From Succinivibrio dextrinosolvens (GTDB lineage: Bacteria; Pseudomonadota; Gammaproteobacteria; Enterobacterales; Succinivibrionaceae), in the NCBI RefSeq assembly GCF_011065405.1, contig NZ_CP047056.1:766747-830746 (forward strand): a stretch of DNA of 64,000 nucleotides, given 5' to 3'. The notes under the pieces were generated by a model. The model was not told the origin of the DNA. It did not search any database and saw only the letters and a list, made by a program, of their open reading frames with translations. How positions within the stretch are numbered: the first letter of the stretch is position 1; every line of letters starts with the position of its first letter. Positions 36,902 to 46,193 of this stretch are shown here, in pieces. Both the position numbers and the translations under genes were made by a program.

Positions 36902-38205
36902 ATGACACAGTGTGTTGTTATAGCTGTCGATCTGACAGGTGGAAACGCCACGGGTGTCCAGCTAAAACAGAGTGACTTCAACTCAATAAGTATCCTTAAC
37001 TCTTCAATGATAGATAATATGAAATCAGATGATGTTGACTGTATTATCTATCCTACCGACAGCAGAGCCATTACAAAGAAAGATTCCTACAACAGAATAT
37101 ATGATGTTGCGAAAAACTTAAAAGTCGTGACACCAAGGTATATTCAAAAAGAATCGACAGTACTCTAAGAGGAAATATCGGAGCAGAAACCGATGCAATG
37201 CTGGATTCTTTAGGAGAACAGTACACAGCCATTGTGGTTCCCACCTTTCCCTCCTCAGGCAGAACAGTAGTAGGAGGATATCTGCTGGTAAACGGAGCCC
37301 TGCTGCACAAAACAGATATAGCCATTGATCCTAAATGCCCTGTTAAGGTAGCTAAAGTCTCAACAATCATCAAGCAGCAGTCCAAATACAGAACCACCAA
37401 TATCTACTCTGAAGACATGATGAACGGTAAACATCATCTGGCCGACATCATCAAGGAAAAAATCAGTAAAGGAAACAGAATAATCATCTTTGATGCGGTA
37501 ACACAGGAAGCTCTCGATCTGATTGCTGACGCCGTTATGACCAGTAAACAGAAGGTTCTGGCTGTAGATTCAGGAGCATTCACTGCAGCCTTAGCCCGTA
37601 AGGCCATAAAACCAAAGAACCAGATTGCAAAAAGTCACGTACTGGTGGTTGTAGGAAGTGTCCATCCAACCACTGCAAGTCAGGTGGACAAACTGAAGAT
37701 TATGCAGAGAACCGTCAGCGAAACAGTGGTTACAAAGGAATTTTTAGAATCTGACGAGCGACGTGAGAAAGAAATAACCAGAGTTGTCGAAGCTATTGTT
37801 GAGAACTACGACAAATTCCCTATCTCAACAGTTATCGGAGATGGACTTGATCTTAAGAAAAGAATTGATTTTAAACCTTATATGAAGAAAATGAATCTTT
37901 CCTTAGATGAAGTATCCGCAATCATCAATGATGCCTTTGCTGAGATTACCATCCGAATCTTTGACAGAGTTAAAGCCTTTAAGGGACTCTACTGCTGCGG
38001 TGGAGACATTACAGTTGCAGTCTGTGAGAAAGTGAAGGCAGCTGGTATCACTCTTGAGGATGAGGTTCTTCCACTTGCAGCCTACGGCTATATCAAGGGA
38101 GGTCCTCTTGATGGCTGTCATATCTTTACCAAAGGCGGAAGTCAGGGAAATCAGGCCGCGCTCATAGACTGCGTCAACTACCTGAAGAAGAGATTATCAA
38201 TTTAA
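36902..38205 (+). pseudogene. Four-carbon acid sugar kinase (DUF1537, OtnK/DtnK type), frameshifted
   Basis: The kinase that phosphorylates D-threonate, D-erythronate or a relative, split into two frames. The first 88 codons (36902-37168) start with IAVDLTGGNATGV, the DUF1537 opening (usually DDLTGANATG), and run out of frame after LKVVTPR. The rest resumes one frame over with YSKRIDSTLRGNIGAETDAM and continues to 38205 with the glycine-rich GGDITVAV and FTKGGSQGN nucleotide-binding end. One missing A in the run near 37135 explains the break. The loss of the first Asp of the DDLTG motif is a second lesion or variant. It heads an operon with pdxA2 and a permease. Confidence 0.85.
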
Positions 38206-38229
38206 CGTAAAGTTTAGGAGAAACAGGAA

Positions 38230-39228
38230 ATGACAAAACCACTAATTGCTGTACCAATCGGTGATCCGGCCGGTGTCGGTCCAGAGATTGTTGTAAAGAC
38301 TCTGGTATCCGATGAAGCAATGAATGTTGCTGATGTAATAGTTATTGGTGATCATCAGATCATCGAGCAGGCAATTAAAATCACAAAAGTAAATCTGAGT
38401 GTAAATATTGTTAACTCTCCTAAGGAAGGAAAATACCAGAAAGGTGTTCTTAATCTGATTGACCTTAACAATATTGATATGTCCAGATTTGCTTTTGGAA
38501 AAGTAAACGGCATGTGCGGCAAAGCTGCCTATGAATACATTGCAAAATCCATAGAGTTTGCAATGAACCGTGAAGTACTTGCAGTGGCAACACCTCCTAT
38601 CAACAAGGAATCTCTGCGTGCTGGCAACATCAATTTCATAGGTCATACCGAAATCTTCGGTGCGCTAACCAAGACACCAGATCCTCTGACCCTCTTCCAG
38701 GTTCACAAGCTTCGAGTGTTCTTCCTGACAAGACATGTCTCTCTTCTTGAAATGCTGGGCATGATCAAAAAGGATCGTATCAAGGATTATGTAAAACGCT
38801 GCACCGATGCGCTAAAGAAGCTTGGTGTAACTGAAGGCACCATGGCTGTTGCAGGTTTAAATCCTCATTCAGGTGAGCATGGACTTTTCGGCTGTGAAGA
38901 GGTGAACGTAATTGCACCTGCCTGTAAGGAGCTTCAGGATGAAGGATTCAACGTGGTTGGACCAGTTCCTGCTGATTCAGTTTTCCACCAGGCTCATCAG
39001 GGAAGATACAACAGCGTTCTGTCTCTGTACCACGATCAGGGCCATATCGCCACCAAGACACTGGACTTTGAAAGAATCATTTCCATCACTGCAGGAATGC
39101 CTATTTTAAGAACCTCTGTAGATCACGGCACGGCATTTGATATTGCAGGAAAGAATATTGTTAGCGAGGTAAGTATGGTAGAGGCCGTTAAACTGTCCGC
39201 TGAATACGGACCAAACTATAACAGGTAA
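38230..39228 (+). CDS. pdxA2: 4-phospho-D-threonate/erythronate dehydrogenase, PdxA2 type
   Basis: A 332-residue PdxA-family dehydrogenase, intact. Motifs: [11 protein letters not shown] at the N-terminus, the metal-binding His in [15 protein letters not shown] and YHDQGH, and [10 protein letters not shown] near the C-terminus. Because it lies between a DUF1537 kinase and a Gnt-type permease, the acid-sugar role (oxidising 4-phospho-D-threonate or -erythronate to dihydroxyacetone phosphate) is much more likely than pyridoxine synthesis. AGGAGAAACAGGAA precedes the ATG. It is the only gene of the three without a lesion. Confidence 0.9.
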   Translation: MTKPLIAVPIGDPAGVGPEIVVKTLVSDEAMNVADVIVIGDHQIIEQAIKITKVNLSVNIVNSPKEGKYQKGVLNLIDLNNIDMSRFAFGKVNGMCGKAAYEYIAKSIEFAMNREVLAVATPPINKESLRAGNINFIGHTEIFGALTKTPDPLTLFQVHKLRVFFLTRHVSLLEMLGMIKKDRIKDYVKRCTDALKKLGVTEGTMAVAGLNPHSGEHGLFGCEEVNVIAPACKELQDEGFNVVGPVPADSVFHQAHQGRYNSVLSLYHDQGHIATKTLDFERIISITAGMPILRTSVDHGTAFDIAGKNIVSEVSMVEAVKLSAEYGPNYNR

Positions 39229-39266
39229 AACACCACTAAACACAAACAAACACAAATGAGTTAATT

Positions 39267-40666
39267 ATGATTGAAGGACTAAACGGAGGCCAGATGCTGT
39301 TAGGTCTGTTTATCGGACTTGCAGTTCTATTCTTCCTGGTACTCAAAACCAAGGTTCACAGCTTTGTAGCTCTGATTATTGCAACTGTAATCATAGGCGT
39401 TGTTGGAGGAATGCCTGTTAACACCACTAAATTTGCAGACGGAAATACCCTTGGAATTATAAAATCTATCGCCTCAGGTTTCGGAGGAACTTTAGGTGGT
39501 ATAGGTATCATCATCGGCTTTGGTGTTATCTTAGGACAGATATTTGAAATGTCTGGAGCTGCAAAGCGTATGGCATATACCTTTATCAAGCTGTTCGGAA
39601 AGAAAAAGGAAGAAGAGGCAATGGCAATTACCGGATTCTTCGTTTCAATTCCAATTTTCTGCGACTCTGGTTTCGTTATCCTCTCACCTATTGCCAAGGC
39701 AATTGCAAAAGTTGTAAATAAATCAGTTGTTGCAATCAGTGCAGCTTTAGCAGCAGGTCTTGTTATCACCCACACCATGGTGCACCTACTCCAGGTCCTC
39801 TTGGTGTAGCTGGTATCTTTTCCATTGATGTCGGTACCTTCATTCTGATTAATCTGGTTCTATCCATCCCAATGGTTCTGGGTGTACTGTTCTATGCAAA
39901 GACCTACCTGAACAAGCACTTTGATCTGGTTCCAAATGACAAGGGCTTTTTGGAGAAGATTGTCGGCGACTACAATCCAGATGCAGCCTTAAATGAGGAT
40001 GACTCAAATCTGCCAAGTGCATTCATGGCATTTACTCCTCTGGTACTGCCAATTCTCCTGATTCTGATGAATACCATTCTTTCAGCACAGGGATTAAAGG
40101 AAGGTATCTTTAATATCATCATCTTCCTAGGTCAGCCAATTATCGCTGTAGGCATAGGCTGACTGATTGCTATCGCAACCCTGATTCCAACAGTTGATAA
40201 GGAAACTGCCGTAAAAGAGATGGAAAAAGGCATGGCCTCTGCAGGTATCATCCTTCTGGTTACCGGAGCCGGTGGTGCCTTAGGTCAGATTATCAAGGAC
40301 TCAGGACTTGGTACCTATATTGCTCAGGGCTTTGCAGCAGCAAGCATTCCAGTAGTTCTACTGCCAATGATTATTGCAACCTGTGTTCGCTTCATTCAGG
40401 GTTCTGGTACTGTAGCAATGATTACTGCAGCAGGTATTACCGCTCCAATCGTAATTGCAGCCGGTGCTAACCCAATGTTAGGCGCAATCGCCTGCTGCGT
40501 AGGCTCATTATTCGCCAGCTAATTCAACGACTCATTCTTCTGGGTTGTAAACAGACTGCTGGGTATCAGTCAGGTAAAGGATCAGCTGAAGGTCTGGACC
40601 GCTCCAACCACCATTGCCTGGGCTATCGGCTGTGTTGAAGTTCTGATTCTGTCAGTCTTCATGTAA
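39267..40666 (+). pseudogene. Gluconate/acid-sugar permease (GntP family), three lesions
   Basis: A ~466-residue GntP-type transporter that no longer reads through. The first 180 codons (39267-39809) lose frame at HTMV, where the family motif PPTPGPLGVAG can be recovered with one extra C near 39782. The continuation is then stopped by TGA at 40160-40162 (probable former Trp) and TAA at 40520-40522 (probable former Tyr in FASYFND). The remaining frame ends normally at 40664-40666. It presumably imported the acid sugar used by the upstream kinase and dehydrogenase. Confidence 0.88.
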
Positions 40667-40709
40667 GCAGGAATAAAAACAGACTATAAAATCTGTTTAA
40701 CACCTTAGT

Positions 40710-40745
40710 AAAGAGCTCTCTAAAAAAAAGGAGGCTCTTTTCATT
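40710..40745 (+). terminator. Terminator of the acid-sugar operon
   Basis: AAAGAGC (40710-40716) pairs with GCTCTTT (40734-40740), followed by TCATTT. It is 43 bases past the permease stop codon. Confidence 0.65.
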
Positions 40746-40955
40746 TAAGCAGATTTCCCCTGTGAATTAGGATATTAGCTCCAGTTACAGTAGGCGTTCA
40801 GCATAAAAATCATGTTTTATCGGATGCATTTTTGGTTAATTCTGTGTACTTCAACGGTCAATTTACTATACGTTTTATAATTTTTTCCGGCGTATACTTG
40901 GCATCAAAAGCAAGACATTTGTTGTTCCTAATTCAAACAGGCTAAGGAGCTTAAT

Positions 40956-41312
40956 ATGACGGAACATTATTGTCCACCAAGAGCTATAACAGACAAAACA
41001 ATAATAAAAAGACGCTTCTACATATGCAGTCTGATTGTTTTTCTGATTATCTTCTCCATAAGCTGTGTAACCAGCTGGGGAGCACAAGATTTAATAGATA
41101 ATATTGTAAGTCCCGAAGAGCTGCTTATTTACACCGTAATTGGCTTTATGCCAGCTCTGGTATTATTTGTTTACGCTTATTATTTTCTGACCGGAAGATT
41201 AAGAGACTGCGGAAAGAACACCTACCATGCCTGGTTTATTCTGATTCCACTGTTTGGATTGGGATACTGTATCTATCTGTGTTTCCCAGGATCTAAAGAG
41301 ATTACTACATAG
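40956..41312 (+). CDS. DUF805-like membrane protein
   Basis: A 118-residue protein with three hydrophobic segments (about 26-46, 62-84 and 92-110). GRLRDCGKNTYHAWFILIPL matches the conserved RLRDxG...W...P signature of DUF805. The family's function is unknown. It stands alone between the acid-sugar operon and a TnpB element. Confidence 0.75.
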   Translation: MTEHYCPPRAITDKTIIKRRFYICSLIVFLIIFSISCVTSWGAQDLIDNIVSPEELLIYTVIGFMPALVLFVYAYYFLTGRLRDCGKNTYHAWFILIPLFGLGYCIYLCFPGSKEITT

Positions 41313-41453
41313 CAACAGCTGGTGCGCATTCATCAAAAAAAATAGCAGAGCGGAAACCTCAGACTTAAGTCTGAGGCGGAGCTCTGCCAACTCAGGCTAT
41401 ATATCTTAAAGAATTTCTTTACAATAACTGTTAGAATATAGGGATTATATGGC

Positions 41454-42683
41454 TTGGAGAAAACTGTTTTGATATTTACAAAAACATTAAAAATAAGAAT
41501 TAATGTACCTTCAGAACAGGAAACACTGTTACGTCAGATGACGGAGCAGTATCGACAGGCATGTAATTTTATTTCAGAATACGTTTTTACCCATTCCTTT
41601 GACTTGAACTTCTTCAGTCTCAATAAAGTACTGTACAGGGATATAAGAGGAAAGTATAGACTTAAATCTCAGCTTGCACAGTCATCCATCAAAACAGTTA
41701 TTGCAAGATATAATACTGTAAAAGAACAGCTTTTAGAGCATCCATACTGCTATAAAGACGAGAAAGGCGAATGGCAGCGCATACCAAAGACACTGGAATG
41801 GCTTTTTAAGCCGGTGTATTTCAGCAGACCACAGACAGATTTGGTTCGCAACAGAGATTACAGTTTTGTTGAAAATGGAAGTCTGTTATCAATCAATACC
41901 CTTGGTGAAAGGATCAAATTTACTTATGAGAGAGAACATTTCAAAGAATATTTTGATGGCAGCTGGAGATTTGGAACAGCGAAGCTTGTGAAACTCAAAG
42001 GCCTATGGTATCTGCATATTCCTGTAACCAGAGAAAAAGAAGATTTCAAAAAAGAGAATGTAAAACATATAGTGGGAATAGACAGAGGCTTACGCTTTCT
42101 GTCTGTAAGCTATGATGAAGAAGGAAAGACCGAATTTATAAGCGGAAAGAAGATTGCAACAAAGCGAAACAAATTCCTTGAGCTGAGACGACAGCTTCAG
42201 GCTAAAGGAACAAAATCAGCAAGACGAAGACTAAAAGCTATATCCGGACGAGAAAACCGCTGGATGTCAGATGTAAACCATCAGATATCAAAGACACTCG
42301 TGAGGAAGTATGGCAAAGATACACTCTTTGTTCTTGAGGATTTAACCGGTGTAAGTTTTGATGAGCGCAATCTTTCAAGAACAGCAAAAAAGAGATATGA
42401 CCTAAGAAGCTGGAGCTTCTACCAGCTGGAGCAGTTTCTAAAATACAAAGCTCAAGAGACGGGCTCTGAAGTACTTAGGGTAAGTGCAAAATACACATCT
42501 CAGAGATGTCCCGTATGTGGAAGGATCCACAAACAGAGCAGAGATCATAACAGACATCTGTATAGCTGCCCATGCGGCTATAAATCCAATGATGACAGAG
42601 TTGGAGCCATGAATATTCAGAATCTTGGAAAGAGATGGCTGTCAGGAGAAAAGAATCCTAGATACAAAAAGGATAATAACTGA
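41454..42683 (+). CDS. tnpB: TnpB RNA-guided nuclease, all catalytic residues present
   Basis: A 409-residue IS605 OrfB/TnpB. RuvC catalytic residues are Asp210 (IVGIDRGLRFLSV), Glu295 (FVLEDLTGV) and Asp381 (SNDDRVGAMNI). The zinc ribbon between the last two has RCPVCGRIHK and YSCPCGYK. The N-terminal ~60 residues carry the usual helical wedge. The start used is TTG at 41454; GGGA and GAGA-like sites nearby are not decisive and a later start would remove conserved sequence. TnpB proteins are omega-RNA-guided DNA nucleases, ancestors of Cas12. With no transposase gene nearby, this copy must rely on TnpA elsewhere or has become stationary. Confidence 0.92.
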   Translation: MEKTVLIFTKTLKIRINVPSEQETLLRQMTEQYRQACNFISEYVFTHSFDLNFFSLNKVLYRDIRGKYRLKSQLAQSSIKTVIARYNTVKEQLLEHPYCYKDEKGEWQRIPKTLEWLFKPVYFSRPQTDLVRNRDYSFVENGSLLSINTLGERIKFTYEREHFKEYFDGSWRFGTAKLVKLKGLWYLHIPVTREKEDFKKENVKHIVGIDRGLRFLSVSYDEEGKTEFISGKKIATKRNKFLELRRQLQAKGTKSARRRLKAISGRENRWMSDVNHQISKTLVRKYGKDTLFVLEDLTGVSFDERNLSRTAKKRYDLRSWSFYQLEQFLKYKAQETGSEVLRVSAKYTSQRCPVCGRIHKQSRDHNRHLYSCPCGYKSNDDRVGAMNIQNLGKRWLSGEKNPRYKKDNN

Positions 42684-42825
42684 TTAAGAGTAAACTCTTT
42701 TTCAAAGCGGGCATTGTCAATTGTCCGATGATGCTGGCAGTGTAGGGAGATTACCAATTGGTATCGCTTGTACCTATATTATGCTGACTAGCAAGCCCTC
42801 GGATTTATCCGAGGGTATTTGACAG
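42684..42825 (+). ncRNA. Probable omega-RNA (TnpB guide RNA) region
   Basis: The ~130 bases from the tnpB stop to the right-end hairpin (42796-42815) are non-coding and where the omega-RNA of IS605 elements lies; its scaffold usually begins inside the 3' end of tnpB. The guide would be the first ~16 bases beyond the element's end, just after about 42825. Boundaries are inferred. Confidence 0.5.
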
Positions 42826-42932
42826 AACAAATACATAAAAGTGTACCAGCTGAACTTTACACAGATTCAAACTGCTCAGGTACTAGTCTCTGAAGTCAAC
42901 AAATACTTGCTGTCCTGAGCAATTCTCTATAA

Positions 42933-43175
42933 TTAGCCTTTGAAGAAAACCTCTGTACGGGCGTCACGGCTTTCCTTTAAATACTCATCAAAGTCAATCT
43001 TGAGATTGATGTAGTCTTCATAAGGTTTTACCAGACGAGGATCAGGATGACCTTTCATATTGATATCGAAAAAGGCCTTAATTGAAGCCATTTCCTCAAT
43101 TCGTCTGTTTTTTTCGATTTCCTCTGCAGAAGTCAGCTCTGCTGATGATAGTTCTGCTGTAGATAGTTCGCTCAT
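42933..43175 (-). CDS. Small acidic protein with Glu-Leu-Ser/Thr-rich repeat start
   Basis: An 80-residue protein with an excellent ribosome site (AAGGAG). The first 20 residues repeat the pattern ELSxAEL (MSELSTAELSSAELTSAEE) and are followed by a charged, probably helical body. It has no signal peptide or membrane helix. No family recognised; small helical regulators or antitoxins look like this, but no partner toxin is adjacent. Confidence 0.55.
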   Translation of the reverse strand: MSELSTAELSSAELTSAEEIEKNRRIEEMASIKAFFDINMKGHPDPRLVKPYEDYINLKIDFDEYLKESRDARTEVFFKG

Positions 43176-43723
43176 AAAGTGCTCCTTAATGTTGTTTTTA
43201 TGTTTGTTATGCTGATATTTTCTATGAACCGCACAAATAAAACTTGTGATCCTGTCATAAAAATAAAGATTCCATTCCCAAAGAAAAGAAACAACCTCTT
43301 ATTTCAATAGATATTACTTTTATTTCATCAGGTTACTTATATCGCTTTTTTTGAGTTGAAATTCATCTTGCTACCGTAAAAGTTTAGGCTTGAAAAATTT
43401 GTATAGCATTAGTGATGTATGAGAATTGCATGGCAAAAATGGCTTGATTTCGCGGGAAAATAAGCCAGATTTCAAATTTGAAGACTTAAATCAAGCCTTA
43501 AGATGCAGACAAATAAACGAATCTTGCACGTGAAACTTTAAGTAAAATGTATGTATATTTTTATTTTTTTGTAAAATTTATCTTAAATATCAGGTAGTTG
43601 ATTATATATAATGTGCACTATGATCTAGCCCTATACTTAATCTAACAGAGAAAAATCTAAGTTTTTTCTAAGAGTTAAATCTTATTCTTCAAACAAACAT
43701 ACAACCTGTATAGGAGAATAAAA
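43176..43723. other. Gene-free region containing a nested inverted repeat
   Basis: About 550 bases. GGCTTGATTT (43441-43450) and AAATCAAGCC (43488-43497) form a perfect 10-bp stem enclosing the palindrome TTCAAATTTGAA (43471-43482). The promoter of the His-rich protein should lie at the right end. Nothing else is recognisable. Confidence 0.5.
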
Positions 43724-44221
43724 ATGAAGTTCAAGACAGTATTAGTGTTAGCAGCATTATCAGCAGCAATAAATCTGGCAAATGCGGCAGATGACACATC
43801 TTTAGATGTAACATACAGTACCGGTGATACCTCTATAAGTGTAAGTAAAAATACTGGTACCACAACCTCTTCTGCACCACTTCCACCTCATCATGAACCA
43901 GGACATGATTTTGACAAACATCATCCTGACTTTGCTCATGAACCTCCTCATGACGGAAAAGGACCACACCACCCAGATGGTAAGGAACCTCATCACTTTG
44001 ATGGCAAGGCTCCAGCACATCCTGACGGAAAAGGCCCAGATTTTCACGCTAAGGATGGGAAACATGGAAATCCAGATCTGAAGGACAACCATCATGAGAA
44101 GGACCTTCACAAAAATGATGTTGCTCACAACGGAAAGGCTTCCCCACAAAAACAGATCGAAGGAAAGCACGAGGCTATTAAAGCATCCAGCCAGTACAAG
44201 GATTTAAACAGAAAAGGTTAA
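43724..44221 (+). CDS. His-rich exported protein, candidate metal binder
   Basis: A 165-residue protein with a signal peptide (MKFKTVLVLAALSAAINLANA, then ADD). After a Ser/Thr-rich stretch, residues ~50-140 are a low-complexity region with repeated HPDGK/HHP/DGKG units and about 25 histidines. It is expected in the periplasm, probably as a metal (Zn, Ni or Cu) buffer; no catalytic motif is visible. It ends at a strong terminator. It is not near any metal transporter in this window. Confidence 0.7.
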   Translation: MKFKTVLVLAALSAAINLANAADDTSLDVTYSTGDTSISVSKNTGTTTSSAPLPPHHEPGHDFDKHHPDFAHEPPHDGKGPHHPDGKEPHHFDGKAPAHPDGKGPDFHAKDGKHGNPDLKDNHHEKDLHKNDVAHNGKASPQKQIEGKHEAIKASSQYKDLNRKG

Positions 44222-44251
44222 ATAATATCTTAATTTATGAAGCTATAGATT

Positions 44252-44281
44252 CTGCCTCAGATTTATGAGGCAGTTTTTTTT
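44252..44281 (+). terminator. Intrinsic terminator after the His-rich gene
   Basis: CTGCCTCA (44252-44259) pairs with TGAGGCAG (44266-44273), followed by eight T residues. It touches the stop codon of the convergent pyridoxal kinase gene. Confidence 0.9.
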
Positions 44282-45095
44282 ATAAGAGATCCAGACAGCT
44301 TTCTACAGGAAGACCTTCAAGCTTGTCCTCTTTGTTTTTGAATCGCTCGACCATTCGTCCAACTGCATTCATTGCAACCTCAATACTTTGTTTTACGGGC
44401 TCGCCTTTTAAAATGTGGCCCATAAAAACGGAGCAGAATATATCACCGGTTCCAGAGAAGGAAACAGGGATCTCCTCATAAGGCAGATTGAAATACTCTT
44501 CTGACTTTGGATCGAAACAGCAGACCTGCTTTCTGTTATCAACAAAGGCACTGGTAACCACAATTGTGCCTGAAGTGAATTTTCTCAAGGCATCAATCAG
44601 ATCACGCATCTGTGCTGAAGAAACAGAACCACTCTGATAAGGTATTCCTGCAAGAAAACAGGCTTCTGTATAGTTAGGAACTATATAGTCAGCCACACCG
44701 ATAAGTTCACGCATATAGCTGATAATACTCTCGGAGATACCGTGATAAAGCTCACCGTTATCAGCCATCACAGGATCAGAGAAAACAGTGATACCCTTGG
44801 CTTTGAGGAACTTGCAGTATTCATTGACAATCTCAAGCTGCTCATGAGAGATAACAATACCGGTACCTACGGCATCAAATCTGAAATCATGCTTCTGCCA
44901 TACAGCGATAGACTTTCGCATATAGTCAGTGGTATCTAAAAGAGCATAATCCCCATAGGCAAAGTTATTTGAAACCAGAGCCGTAGGGAGATTAAAAAGG
45001 CTGTATCCCATATGTGAAAGAATAGGGATCATGGCTGTCATGGCAACCTTTGTCTGCCCTGCCATATCAGTAATCAGTAAAACTCTTTTCGGCAT
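44280..45095 (-). CDS. pdxY: Pyridoxal/pyridoxine kinase
   Basis: A 271-residue PfkB/ribokinase-like vitamin B6 kinase. The frame opens at 45158, but MPKRVLLITDMAGQTKVAMT at 45095 is the normal family start. The substrate-side motifs are LPTALVSNN and GTGIV; the acceptor region FSDPVMADNGELYHG and DYIVPNYTEACFLAG are typical; the anion-hole motif SGTGDIFCSVFMG carries the catalytic Asp. PdxY and PdxK are hard to separate; the symbol is the closer guess. It phosphorylates pyridoxal, pyridoxine or pyridoxamine with ATP. Confidence 0.85.
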   Translation of the reverse strand: MPKRVLLITDMAGQTKVAMTAMIPILSHMGYSLFNLPTALVSNNFAYGDYALLDTTDYMRKSIAVWQKHDFRFDAVGTGIVISHEQLEIVNEYCKFLKAKGITVFSDPVMADNGELYHGISESIISYMRELIGVADYIVPNYTEACFLAGIPYQSGSVSSAQMRDLIDALRKFTSGTIVVTSAFVDNRKQVCCFDPKSEEYFNLPYEEIPVSFSGTGDIFCSVFMGHILKGEPVKQSIEVAMNAVGRMVERFKNKEDKLEGLPVESCLDLL

Positions 45096-45198
45096 AGAAA
45101 TGACTCTAAAAAAAATCCTCAAATATATTTGAGGACTTATTCTACTACAAAGCATCACATCAAACTATTTTAGGTCCAATGTGATGCATATCGAAATC

Positions 45199-46041
45199 TT
45201 AAACCACAACGGTCTGAGTTAAAACACTAACCTCAGGATCATCTAAAGTTCCGTTCTCTACTGCCTTTACGATGTCAGCCTGAGAATACTTGTCTTCAGG
45301 ATAAACAACCACAACGGCCTTATCCTGATTCTGAAGGAAGTTGTGTTCGCCATAGTCTGTATAGCGTGTAGCACCTACTGACACCATGATCTGAGATGGG
45401 AACCCGGCCTCTGCAAGATAGCTGTTAATCATTTCTGCAGGACCTTCGTTCTGCTGGTTGTTCAGTTTATCAATAAGCCACTCAATCAGCTTACCGTAAA
45501 TGTAGCTGTAGTCACGAACCGCACTATCTTCACCATAAGGATGAACTACACCGTCACGAACTAAGAATGAAGCGATTCTGTAACGGTTTAATATGCCTTT
45601 GTCATCAAAACGGTCGATTGCAATAGCATTGTCAGAAAAGCCCTTGGATGAAGCTCCCCAGTTCTTTTTCTGAGAAATCTTCTTTGCACCTTCCTTACGG
45701 ATTGAGCAGTCATTGGAGGCGCCAAAGAATACAGGAGTCAGAGAAATAACCTTGCCTTTAGACCATTCAACATCACAGATAATTGCACACTCAGGTTCAA
45801 TCTGAAGCTTCTGTTCACCCTGAGGGAAAATAATCTTGGATGAATCAAAAGGAAATACGCCTAAAAACTCAGGGGTAACTTTTGATGCATGAGGAATAAA
45901 TGTTGGGAAAACAGCTTTTGGAGCCTTAGCTTCTGCAGTTTTAACATTGGTAAAATCAACAGCCTCACCAGCCTGTTCTAAATGTCCGGTAAAATTACCC
46001 GCTACACCGAAGGTAGCCATCATTTTCAAGTTAATAGCCAT
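45199..46041 (-). CDS. DUF5718 family protein
   Basis: A 280-residue cytosolic protein. The start MKMMATFGVAGNFTGHLEQAGEA-like (after MAINL), together with EPECAIICDVEWS, NDCSIRKEGAKKISQKKNWG and SVGATRYTDYGEHNFL, matches what I know of DUF5718, a conserved family without an assigned function. AAGGAG precedes the start. It lies just upstream of the pyridoxal kinase on the same strand, about 100 bases away, so the two may be co-transcribed. Confidence 0.75.
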   Translation of the reverse strand: MAINLKMMATFGVAGNFTGHLEQAGEAVDFTNVKTAEAKAPKAVFPTFIPHASKVTPEFLGVFPFDSSKIIFPQGEQKLQIEPECAIICDVEWSKGKVISLTPVFFGASNDCSIRKEGAKKISQKKNWGASSKGFSDNAIAIDRFDDKGILNRYRIASFLVRDGVVHPYGEDSAVRDYSYIYGKLIEWLIDKLNNQQNEGPAEMINSYLAEAGFPSQIMVSVGATRYTDYGEHNFLQNQDKAVVVVYPEDKYSQADIVKAVENGTLDDPEVSVLTQTVVV

Positions 46042-46193
46042 ATAAAACTCCTTAATCAGCTAGAGGTATTTTAGCAATTTTTTACCAGAATTACATTGCT
46101 ATCAGACTATCGCATACTTAAAATATAGCCCACCAAAACAAAGTTTTTCACTTACGAGAACCTTAACCGGACATAAAGTCTACACAACATCGC

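Larger units (their letters stand above)
41345..42825 (+). mobile_element. IS200/IS605-type element carrying only tnpB
   Basis: The left boundary is marked by a nested hairpin: outer stem GCAGAGC (41345-41351) with GCTCTGC (41381-41387), inner stem CCTCAGACTT/AAGTCTGAGG (41357-41376). The right end is marked by the perfect hairpin CCCTCGGAT/ATCCGAGGG at 42796-42815. No tnpA is present. Exact ends are not determined; such elements make no target duplication. Confidence 0.7.

Noticed and set aside
40895-40920. TTGGCATC...GC upstream of the DUF805 gene as a sigma54 promoter
   Set aside because: GG to GC distance is 10 rather than 12 bases.
43802-44170. Long minus-strand frame opposite the His-rich gene
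   Set aside because: Shadow of a low-complexity coding region; it has no ribosome site and is Met/Val-biased.
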